Source of the DNA: Candidatus Omnitrophota bacterium
Lineage (GTDB): Bacteria > Omnitrophota > Gorgyraeia > Gygaellales > Profunditerraquicolaceae
Assembly: GCA_028712175.1 (NCBI GenBank)
Contig: JAQTQQ010000010.1
Coordinates: 1 to 46,248 of the forward strand
Direction of reading: 5' to 3'
DNA length: 46,248 bases
Below are positions 37,270 to 44,886 of this stretch, piece after piece. The notes beneath the pieces were generated by a model, which saw only the letters and a program-made list of their open reading frames with translations, did no database searches and was not told the DNA's origin. The position numbers and the translations under genes were made by a program. Within the stretch, counting starts at the first letter, position 1, and each line of letters starts with the position of its first letter.

Positions 37270-38037
37270 CTATATTTTTTCCCTGGCAATAACTAATTTA
37301 CCGTTCTTACGAATATGGAAACAGCCATCTTTATTAATAATAGAATTGACCTCCTTAAGAACTCTTTTTTCAGCTGCGGGATCAAAAAATGTCGCTGAAC
37401 GGTAAAACCTGGCAAAATCATTTACGTCTGTTACAAATTGATCATTGATAAAAATATGTGATTCAATATTTCGGAACCTTTTATTACAAAATGGTAAAAC
37501 GCAGTCGTCAATAAACTTCAAACAATCCCAGGAAAGCTGGGGTATATCGTGAAATCGAGATAAAAAGCTTAACAGTGTATTAGTTTCATACGGCCCAGAA
37601 ATCGCCAGTGAGCCGGACGGCTCAAGAAGTACGAACATTGCCTCAAGCACGCTATTTATATCACGCGCATAATAAAGCGAATAAGAACTGTGCACCAAAT
37701 CAAATTTAATATTGCCAAAATTATCCTTAACTACCGAAATCAGTTCATCCATGGAACCAACACACGTTTCAACCGAAATACCGGCCGGTAACGAAGATTT
37801 AAGCTGGGAGATGGAACTTTCTGATATATCGAAAGCACAGGTCTTTCCTCGGCTTAAAACCTTCCTGCCAAACCATACAGCCTGAGCTCCTGTTCCGCAG
37901 CCAACATCAAGTACCGTGCAAAACGGAATCGAAGATAAATGCCCGGTAAGCCAAGATAAAAAATCCGCACGAGAATATTTCGCATTAAAATCTAACCGTT
38001 CATTAAGAAAGGAACTATTCGTCGCTCGTTTATTCAT
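37270..38037 (-). CDS. Class I SAM-dependent methyltransferase
   Basis: CTVLDVGCGTGAQAVWFGRKVLSRGKTCAFDISESSISQLK...FDLVHSSYSLYYARDINSVLEAMFVLLEPSGSLAISGP. Confidence 0.88.
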   Translation of the reverse strand: MNKRATNSSFLNERLDFNAKYSRADFLSWLTGHLSSIPFCTVLDVGCGTGAQAVWFGRKVLSRGKTCAFDISESSISQLKSSLPAGISVETCVGSMDELISVVKDNFGNIKFDLVHSSYSLYYARDINSVLEAMFVLLEPSGSLAISGPYETNTLLSFLSRFHDIPQLSWDCLKFIDDCVLPFCNKRFRNIESHIFINDQFVTDVNDFARFYRSATFFDPAAEKRVLKEVNSIINKDGCFHIRKNGKLVIAREKI

Positions 38038-38039
38038 AA

Positions 38040-38705
38040 TTACCCTCTCATATCGCGGATCAAACGAAAAGACTCAGCATATTCCAACCCTACCGTCAAT
38101 CCCTGATAATGCGCATACGCGCGTATGGCCTTGGAACTACGAGGATGAGGGTATAGCCGGCATTCAGTCTTATAACATTTCATCGCACGAATTTTGGTTT
38201 CAATCTCTTCCGAAATATCCAGAAAAACGTTCGGTACAAAAATGTCGTCTTTTTCATATCGGTTCCATTCGGTTGAGGACGCAACCATATAAGTATAAAG
38301 CGTTTTTACCTGTTGACCGGGAAGAGGCCGACAAGCAGTAATAGTAGCATCGTAGATAATACGATGGTCGATATTCAAATCGCGGCCGTGATGAGTAAAT
38401 ACGCAATCTACTCCTAACCGTTTGATATATCTTTCGATAGCCTTGATTATACTAGTAATTGAAACCTCATCGAGCTTCTGATTAGGAAAATCCTCAAAAA
38501 ACACATTTGATGCACCTATAACCTTATTCGCGGCAAGTGCGTATTTGGCTAGCGCCTTTTTCTTTGCTGGTTTATACCTGCCTGTGGCACCATCGGTTAA
38601 AATAAGGGAAAAGCAATTAACACCACGTTTTTGCATTTTAGAAATAAAACCGCCACAACCCAAGATTTCATCGTCAGGATGAGCGGCAACAATAAGAACA
38701 CTCAT
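38040..38705 (-). CDS. PIG-L/LmbE family N-deacetylase
   Basis: VLIVAAHPDDEILGCGGFISKMQKRG (AHPDDE) and FTHHGRDLNIDHRIIYDATITACRPL (HxxDxNxDH). Confidence 0.95.
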   Translation of the reverse strand: MSVLIVAAHPDDEILGCGGFISKMQKRGVNCFSLILTDGATGRYKPAKKKALAKYALAANKVIGASNVFFEDFPNQKLDEVSITSIIKAIERYIKRLGVDCVFTHHGRDLNIDHRIIYDATITACRPLPGQQVKTLYTYMVASSTEWNRYEKDDIFVPNVFLDISEEIETKIRAMKCYKTECRLYPHPRSSKAIRAYAHYQGLTVGLEYAESFRLIRDMRG

Positions 38706-39355
38706 AGGTCCTCCGCTTTGTAAATCTTTAAAATATACTTTTTACCCTTAAACAAGAAATACAGCGGATAACGCTCATTATCCGCCACTCTCATAATATT
38801 AAACTGGCTTCGAATACTTTGGAAAATATTAAGTTGATTATCTGCTGGAGTGCGCCGGCGATAATATGTTGCGGCTCCTTTCTGGGGTTTAGCGCGCATG
38901 GGGTACTTAGAAAGGTATCTATCAATCATCTCTATTGTCTTGGCTGCCTGTTTACGCCGGATATCCTCAATTAATTCCGTTCCGTCAAGTAAAATATAAT
39001 CTTTCAAATAATAATCTCCGGAATCACAGTCAACAAAAGCATCAAAAAGGGTCACCGGAATCTTCATCTTACCCATTGCTGCCTGCCAGGTCATAGGCGA
39101 CCACCCCCGCCCCCGAGGTAAATCACTCTCGTGAACAACAATATTATGTTTATTTAAAATCAACGTGCTCTTCTTTAGAATCCGGTCGCAGCTAATCAGA
39201 AAAAGTATATCTCCGGAACGAACATCTCGGCTATTCCGCACAATCCGGATGTGTAAATCATATTTACGCAGCATTGCCTTTAAATCATCCAAGTAATAGT
39301 TAAACCAGCTTCCGGGATTGTCTATAAGAATCGATAATTTCAAAGATTTTTTCAT
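38702..39355 (-). CDS. Formyltransferase family protein linked to the NulO-like cassette
   Basis: KHNIVVHESDLPRGRGWSPMTWQAAMGKMKIPVTLFDAFVDCDSGDYYLKDYILLDGTELIEDIRRK: Asn-His-Asp arrangement (N..H.SxLP-like, then DSG). ATGA overlap with the deacetylase. Confidence 0.82.
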   Translation of the reverse strand: MKKSLKLSILIDNPGSWFNYYLDDLKAMLRKYDLHIRIVRNSRDVRSGDILFLISCDRILKKSTLILNKHNIVVHESDLPRGRGWSPMTWQAAMGKMKIPVTLFDAFVDCDSGDYYLKDYILLDGTELIEDIRRKQAAKTIEMIDRYLSKYPMRAKPQKGAATYYRRRTPADNQLNIFQSIRSQFNIMRVADNERYPLYFLFKGKKYILKIYKAEDL

Positions 39356-40316
39356 TACTCCCCCAAAAATTAAGATTAGATAATGTCAGGTGATAATCAG
39401 AAATCCCATCTATGACTTTCGATAACCCTGCAAGTATAACATCCGCATCTACCTTATCCTGTTGCCCCAAATAATACGCCCAGCCGCACTTGGCATAATA
39501 CTGACAACGTTTAACTTGATGCGGATATGATGCGATTAAGAGCGCAGGCGTATGAGAAGCTATAAGTTCAGACGAGGTTAACCCCCCTGCTGAAAAAGCT
39601 ATATCCGCCCAAAGATAATCTGTAAACAAATTACACGAATTTTCCTTAAACATAACTCCGGCAAACCCAGTAGCCCGCAGCTTATATCCCGGCCCGGCAA
39701 TGACCCGTACCTGGTAATTTTGGCGAAGGCGTGAAATTACTTCCAAAATCCGGCCCGTAAGATCAAATTCATCAATACCGCCCATTGTAATAAGAATACG
39801 TCTAGCCACAGTACTATAAGTACGGTTGGCAATAAGACGGCGATCAAGATAATCAGGCAAGACGGTATTTTCAAAACCTTTCAAAACCACTACATCAGAA
39901 TGGCCGCTATATGCCTCATCTGCCGCATCAATGCACCAATTCACCACAAGGTCAAAATCTCCGGACAAGACTCCATCAAAATTAACACAGGCCATTATGG
40001 GCGCCGGTCTTCCCAAAGCTGCATAAGCACTTAAAGGCTGGCCGGTCACTTCCATGAAAAAACAGTCCGCAGAAATATCAATACATATGCGATTAACTTG
40101 GTAAATCTCCTGCGCTATGCTTGAACCGCTGGGTACCCAACTAACATTCTCTAAAGCGAGGTTATGCACAATACGTTTGCTTGCTTCAAAATCGCGAACT
40201 GCAAAATAACAACCCCACCCCCTAGCCCGGAATAAAGAACTTAAGTAAATAAGAGACATTAAATCTCCCGTCCCGACTGTTTTGTGAGCATCCGCCCTAA
40301 AAAGAATATTAGGCAT
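39300..40316 (-). CDS. PseG/SpsG-like protein (UDP-sugar hydrolase or GT-B-like), divergent active-site motif
   Basis: Start set at MPNILFRADAHKTVGTGDLMSLIYLSSLFRARGWGCYFAVRD (ATG 40316; ORF track starts at 40433); RRILITMGGIDEFDLTGRILEVI; DIAFSAGGLTSSELIASHTPALLIASYPHQ. Gene order NeuB-PseG-like supports the call. Confidence 0.78.
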   Translation of the reverse strand: MPNILFRADAHKTVGTGDLMSLIYLSSLFRARGWGCYFAVRDFEASKRIVHNLALENVSWVPSGSSIAQEIYQVNRICIDISADCFFMEVTGQPLSAYAALGRPAPIMACVNFDGVLSGDFDLVVNWCIDAADEAYSGHSDVVVLKGFENTVLPDYLDRRLIANRTYSTVARRILITMGGIDEFDLTGRILEVISRLRQNYQVRVIAGPGYKLRATGFAGVMFKENSCNLFTDYLWADIAFSAGGLTSSELIASHTPALLIASYPHQVKRCQYYAKCGWAYYLGQQDKVDADVILAGLSKVIDGISDYHLTLSNLNFWGSNEKIFEIIDSYRQSRKLV

Positions 40317-41385
40317 GAAATACAGCCTCCCAGCTAATAGGTTCTTCAAAGCCGATGTCTCGGGAAGCGTGGATACGGTAATTCCGGAACAGTTCCAGAT
40401 ATTTCGGCTCCAAGCCGGCTTTCTTTTTGCCAATACGCAGAATTTTCAAATCGCGGTGGCATATCCGTTCCCCCTTCTTAATATCGCGCCCAGCAAAAAT
40501 TGTCGAATAACAGAAATTACGCATATATACCTCATGCGAATAAACAATTTTCTTGCATGAACCATAGAGGGTTTTATTAATACGTGTTTTTCCCCCAACC
40601 GCATTTTTCTCTGCAGAATGAATATCTGCCACCATACGTTTTAGTTCGCAGGGGGTAAGCGCAAAAAAATGGTCCGGACCGGGCAATGATTTATTAAGCG
40701 TAATGTGCTTCTCTATAATCCGAGCGCCAAGATAGACAGCCTGGACCGGGGCAATCGAAACTTCCTTAGTATGGTCAGAATAACCAATAGTATTTTCCGG
40801 AAAAGCGTAACGCAGAGTTTCAATAACTCCAAGATTACAATCACGAAGTGCTGTCGGGTATTGTATCGAACAGTGGAGCAATGAAAGATTATTATGAAAC
40901 TTATTGATAATAGCAACCGCATCAAAAACTTCATTGAGCATTGCCCCACCGGTAGAAAGGATAATCGGCAATTTATACACAGCCGCCTTCTCGATAAGCG
41001 GAATATTGGTAATTGAATACGAAGTAATTTTTATTTTTTTCAATCCTAATCCAACCATAAAATCTAATCCCCAGGGATCAGAAACCGAAGTCAAGAATTC
41101 CACTCCACAGCTCCGGCAATATTTCATCAGCTTGGGTATCCACGACGTAGCCAATTCGCATCTTTCAGCAGCAGAATAAATATTATATGAATATTTCTTT
41201 TTCGCATCTTTCCAGTCGAGTTCTCCTGCGCTTCGCGGATACAGATAGCGAGCTCTAAAAAGCTGGAATTTTGCCGCATCAGCACCAGCGGCAGCAACTG
41301 CATCGATCAACCGCAGGCAGTTTTCAAATGATCCGTTATGATTAATCCCTATTTCAGCTATAGTAAAAACCTTGTTTTTTTGCAT
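40309..41385 (-). CDS. neuB: N-acetylneuraminate/nonulosonic acid synthase (NeuB/PseI/LegI family) with C-terminal SAF domain
   Basis: FTIAEIGINHNGSFENCLRLIDAVAAAGADAAKFQLFRARYLYP, PLIEKAAVYKLPIILSTGGAMLNEV, LLHCSIQYPTALRDCNLGVIETLRYAFPENTIGYSDHT, ARIIEKHITLNKSLPGPDHFFALTP. SD GGAGG upstream of the ATG. Confidence 0.93.
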   Translation of the reverse strand: MQKNKVFTIAEIGINHNGSFENCLRLIDAVAAAGADAAKFQLFRARYLYPRSAGELDWKDAKKKYSYNIYSAAERCELATSWIPKLMKYCRSCGVEFLTSVSDPWGLDFMVGLGLKKIKITSYSITNIPLIEKAAVYKLPIILSTGGAMLNEVFDAVAIINKFHNNLSLLHCSIQYPTALRDCNLGVIETLRYAFPENTIGYSDHTKEVSIAPVQAVYLGARIIEKHITLNKSLPGPDHFFALTPCELKRMVADIHSAEKNAVGGKTRINKTLYGSCKKIVYSHEVYMRNFCYSTIFAGRDIKKGERICHRDLKILRIGKKKAGLEPKYLELFRNYRIHASRDIGFEEPISWEAVFHA

Positions 41386-41414
41386 TAAAAAACCTCCGAA
41401 CCCGGAACTCTACA

Positions 41415-42287
41415 TTAATTATTAGTATTCTTATAGAAAAGACTTTCCTTATGCCATCTCCTAAAAAAATCTACCACATCAAGGTAGTTATCTTTACGCC
41501 AAATATTCTTTTTACTCATTTTTCCTTTCCTGGCAATTATGCATAAAATATCACTGTCTATGTAACTATTTTCAAAAACCACTTTGAAACCGGTTGCAGA
41601 AAGTAACCCGCGTAAGCTTTGAGCGCTGAATCTAAACGAATGGGTATCGCTTGGATTTTTACTTAGATACTTTCCTAGGGGCTTTTTAAAGGGAACTAAA
41701 ATCCTACTTCCCGTAGCAATGACTACATATCCATTAGGGCTCAGTATTTTTCTGGCGCCAAATAACATATCCTTACAAGAGAGGCAATTCTCTAATGTCC
41801 AGAGTAATGCAACAATATCACTTTGATTTTTTTTATGGGCAGCCCCATAATCCTCAATGGTTCCCTGAAAATAAGGAATTTTTAAACGGGATAGAATCTT
41901 ACAATTCATGCCTGAAGGCTCAATCCCAAATACGCAAGCGCCATACTCTTTGCGAATAATATCCAGGAATTGCCCTTCTCCCGCTCCTATTTCAGAGACC
42001 TTTTTATTTTTTAAGCCTATATTTTTATCGATAAAATCAGCTACATATACTTGCCGCGCCTTAACCGCGGGAATATGAGCAGTATATCCTTTTCCGAAAA
42101 TTTCATTGGACCAGCTATTGGCAATTTCTAAAGAGCTGCGCCTGTCTCTGACATACACAAAACCACATTCCTTACAAATATGTATCGGCTGATTACCCGT
42201 ATAAAACCTAGCAAAAGGAACTTCAACAGCATCGGAACTTCCGCAGATATCACAAGGAAACCGGTCAAAATTTATTTTCTTCTTCAT
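41415..42287 (-). CDS. Class I SAM-dependent methyltransferase with N-terminal zinc-binding motif
   Basis: RFPCDICGSSDAVEVPFARFYTGNQPIHICKECGFVYV; KVSEIGAGEGQFLDIIRKEYGACVFGIEPS; SDIVALLWTLENCLSCKDMLFGARKILSPNGYVVIATG. Start at MKKKINFDRF preferred over the ORF-track start 42377, which overlaps the upstream gene. Confidence 0.84.
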   Translation of the reverse strand: MKKKINFDRFPCDICGSSDAVEVPFARFYTGNQPIHICKECGFVYVRDRRSSLEIANSWSNEIFGKGYTAHIPAVKARQVYVADFIDKNIGLKNKKVSEIGAGEGQFLDIIRKEYGACVFGIEPSGMNCKILSRLKIPYFQGTIEDYGAAHKKNQSDIVALLWTLENCLSCKDMLFGARKILSPNGYVVIATGSRILVPFKKPLGKYLSKNPSDTHSFRFSAQSLRGLLSATGFKVVFENSYIDSDILCIIARKGKMSKKNIWRKDNYLDVVDFFRRWHKESLFYKNTNN

Positions 42288-42349
42288 CTGGCCCTTTCTA
42301 GGATAATTTATCCTGTAAAATACCCAATTATTTAATTGCTCACCTTCAA

Positions 42350-43513
42350 TTACACCAAAGGATACCTTAATTTCCATTCCCCATTTTCATTTTTCCAGAT
42401 TTCCGGATTCCTATGTTTATCAACAATCTCAAGGAATTCCCTCTCTGAAAGCTGTAAATACTGCAGCATATCCTGTAAATAAAGGGCCGGAAACTCGTGG
42501 TCATATTTACGAGAAAGCTCCAAACCTCTTTCTCTGGTAAGCTGGCGGTTCTGTATCATACGGCTAGCATCCCTGACTACCCTGCCAAACCCAAACTTAA
42601 TATATTGCAGATAATAATACAGGTTATCTGATTTATCATCAAGGCTGTCAAAATCGGTAAAGGTCCCTTCCGTCCTCCCAGCGGGACAAGTATGAAAATC
42701 AAACTTATCCTTTACATAAAGATAGTTTTCATAACTGCTCCATTTAAAGAAATACCCGAAATAAAACGCCTTAATACCTACTTTACTGACCTCATCAATA
42801 TCAGGATAAATATAGGGATTTAAATCTTTGGCAGAAATCTCCTCATCTACCCAATTCCGCGGATCATCTCCAATTTGATGTTCAATAACTTCCGTAAAAT
42901 CCCTTATTTTTTTTGCATCTTCATGGAGAATTTTTCCACCATACTCGCTTTCCCCATGTTCAGCATAGAAAATTAGAGGTATACCCAGCTTAACGGCAAA
43001 CTTAACAGGAATTGTGTTTATGCCCGCATCCCAGGCGACTTTTTGATTGCCTCTTTCGATAAAGAAACGCTTAGAAAGTCTTCTATGGACTCTCTGGTCG
43101 GGACGGAAAAATAAATGATCAAAGCCGCACTGTATCAATGCCTCTCGGTTATGATTGCCGACTTCTGTAGGAACCTGCGGCGAAAATGTAACAAGAAGCG
43201 GATTCATCTTGAATTCAAATTTCAGCCGGTATGCGACATAGCTGCTGTCTTTACCTCCGCTCCAGGGAACAATACAGTCCCAGTTCCCATTTTTAGACCG
43301 ATAGGCATTTAACAGATCATCAAACTCTTTTCTGCGGGCATCCCAATTAACACTATCCCATTTCTCCGCAGCATGATTACACGCATTGCATACACCCAAA
43401 GCATCAAAGGTTACCCGAGGGCGTGTATTAGGCATGAGGCATTTTTTACAATAAAAAATTTCTCTTCCGCTTTTTTCTCTTTCCTGATCTCGATTTACAT
43501 AATTGTTTTTCAC
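42350..43513 (-). CDS. N-acetyl sugar amidotransferase (WbpG/PseA-like, PP-loop ATPase)
   Basis: YCKKCLMPNTRPRVTFDALGVCNACNHAAEKWDSVNWDARRKEFDDLL; DCIVPWSGGKDSSYVAYRLKFEFKMNPLLVTF; HCFPAGR-like THCPAGRTEG region reads HTCPAGRTEGTFTDFDSLDDKSD. GTG start preceded by SD AAGGAGG. Confidence 0.93.
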   Translation of the reverse strand: MKNNYVNRDQEREKSGREIFYCKKCLMPNTRPRVTFDALGVCNACNHAAEKWDSVNWDARRKEFDDLLNAYRSKNGNWDCIVPWSGGKDSSYVAYRLKFEFKMNPLLVTFSPQVPTEVGNHNREALIQCGFDHLFFRPDQRVHRRLSKRFFIERGNQKVAWDAGINTIPVKFAVKLGIPLIFYAEHGESEYGGKILHEDAKKIRDFTEVIEHQIGDDPRNWVDEEISAKDLNPYIYPDIDEVSKVGIKAFYFGYFFKWSSYENYLYVKDKFDFHTCPAGRTEGTFTDFDSLDDKSDNLYYYLQYIKFGFGRVVRDASRMIQNRQLTRERGLELSRKYDHEFPALYLQDMLQYLQLSEREFLEIVDKHRNPEIWKNENGEWKLRYPLV

Positions 43514-43530
43514 TAAATCCTCCTTAGAAA

Positions 43531-44277
43531 CTATACCCTTACATCAATACCTGAATGAGCGAGAAACTGTTTTGCGCTTCGAATACTTGTTTCTGTAAAG
43601 TGATAAATATTCGTTGTGCACACCGCCTGCGCTTTGCCAAGCTTAAAACCATCGACAAAATCCTGCCACTTTCCTACTCCCCCGCTAACCAATACAGGGA
43701 TATCGATAGCCTCAGAGACAATTCTGTTTAGATAATTATCATAACCTTCTAGGGTGCCATCACGGTCTATGGAGGTAAGCATAATCTCTCCGGCTCCGGA
43801 AGCCTGCGCTTTTCTGGCCCAAGTAACAACGTCCAAACCCGTAGCTTTATTCCCAAATTCAGAAAATACTTCGTAATCCCCGGAGGGCATTCTTCTGGCA
43901 TCAATGGATACGACAACGCACTGAGAACCAAACTGCATTGCTGCTTCCCTGATAAATTCGGGACGGCGCAAAGCTTCAGAATTAATGATAATCTTATCCG
44001 CACCGAAACGTAATAAACGCTTAAAATCATTAATAGTTCTAACCCCGCCACCCGCAGCAAGGGGAACAAAACAATTCCGGGCAAAATCACTTACGACAGT
44101 AAAAAAATGATCTTTGCTGCCTTGCCCAAACCTGGTTATGTCCAAAACCACGATCTCATCTATTGACCAAGCATCGACAAAATTCAAAGTATATCTATAA
44201 TCAGGAATAAAATTCCTTGTCCTGAATAAAACACCGTCATTAAAAGTCAAAACGGTAATAAGGCGGTTTTTCAGCAT
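43531..44277 (-). CDS. HisF-like cyclase-subunit homologue (amidotransferase partner, HisF2 type)
   Basis: RLITVLTFNDGVLFRTRNF...DEIVVLDITRFG, PLAAGGGVRTINDFKRLLRFGADKIIINSEAL, QCVVVSIDARRM, GAGEIMLTSIDRDGTLEGYDNYL, PVLVSGGVGKWQDF. Confidence 0.93.
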   Translation of the reverse strand: MLKNRLITVLTFNDGVLFRTRNFIPDYRYTLNFVDAWSIDEIVVLDITRFGQGSKDHFFTVVSDFARNCFVPLAAGGGVRTINDFKRLLRFGADKIIINSEALRRPEFIREAAMQFGSQCVVVSIDARRMPSGDYEVFSEFGNKATGLDVVTWARKAQASGAGEIMLTSIDRDGTLEGYDNYLNRIVSEAIDIPVLVSGGVGKWQDFVDGFKLGKAQAVCTTNIYHFTETSIRSAKQFLAHSGIDVRV

Positions 44278-44885
44278 AGCGAAAGAAAATTATTCAAAAG
44301 CTTTAATCCGATTGACTGGCTCTTCTCCGGATGAAACTGGGTTCCAAAGATATTATCCTTATGGAAAGCAGCTGTAAACTGTATTCCGTATTCACATTCA
44401 GCAACGATAGCTTGTTTTTCTTCGCAACACACATGAAAACTGTGTACAAAATAAAAAAGCTCGTTTGATAAAATTCCCGTAAAAAGCGGGTCTTCCTTTA
44501 TCAAAACAATCCCATTCCATCCTACGTGAGGAATCCTTAAATTCGTCCCAGAATTAAGTTTTTTGACCGAAGCATTTATCCATCCTAACCCCTCATGTTT
44601 TCCGAATTCATAGCTTATTTTTGCCATAAGCTGGCTTCCTAAACAGATACCAAGGATTGGGGTTTTCTTCTCAAGGACGGATTGATTCAAGCATTCAATT
44701 AGGCCCAAAGAATGCAGGTTTTTCATTCCATCGCCAAAAGCGCCGACGCCCGGCAGGATAAGTTTATCCGCGCTTAAGATCTCTTCTTTATCATGCGTCT
44801 CAAAAGGAAGATAGCCGAGCTTACTCACCGCACCAGATACCGACCTTAAATTACCTAGACCATAATCAACTATAGCAACCTTCAT
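44271..44885 (-). CDS. HisH-like glutamine amidotransferase (HisH2 type)
   Basis: Start at MKVAIVDYGLGNLRSVSGAVSKLGY (ATG 44885; ORF track starts at 44984); LILPGVGAFGDGM, PILGICLGSQLM (catalytic Cys), GLGWINASVKKL, FGTQFHPEKSQSIGLKLL (His/Glu). Confidence 0.94.
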   Translation of the reverse strand: MKVAIVDYGLGNLRSVSGAVSKLGYLPFETHDKEEILSADKLILPGVGAFGDGMKNLHSLGLIECLNQSVLEKKTPILGICLGSQLMAKISYEFGKHEGLGWINASVKKLNSGTNLRIPHVGWNGIVLIKEDPLFTGILSNELFYFVHSFHVCCEEKQAIVAECEYGIQFTAAFHKDNIFGTQFHPEKSQSIGLKLLNNFLSLC

Positions 44886-44886
44886 A

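Noticed and set aside
37779-37790. 12-bp palindrome TACCGGCCGGTA in a methyltransferase gene
   Set aside because: About ten perfect 12-bp palindromes are expected by chance in a window of this size.
37916-38341. 141-aa plus-strand ORF
   Set aside because: Antisense to the MT and PIG-L genes, whose frames carry clear motifs.
43531-44885. Histidine biosynthesis genes hisH/hisF
   Set aside because: HisF-like protein lacks Asp11 and the pair sits beside a WbpG-like amidotransferase and NeuB with no other his genes; interpreted as sugar-amidation genes.
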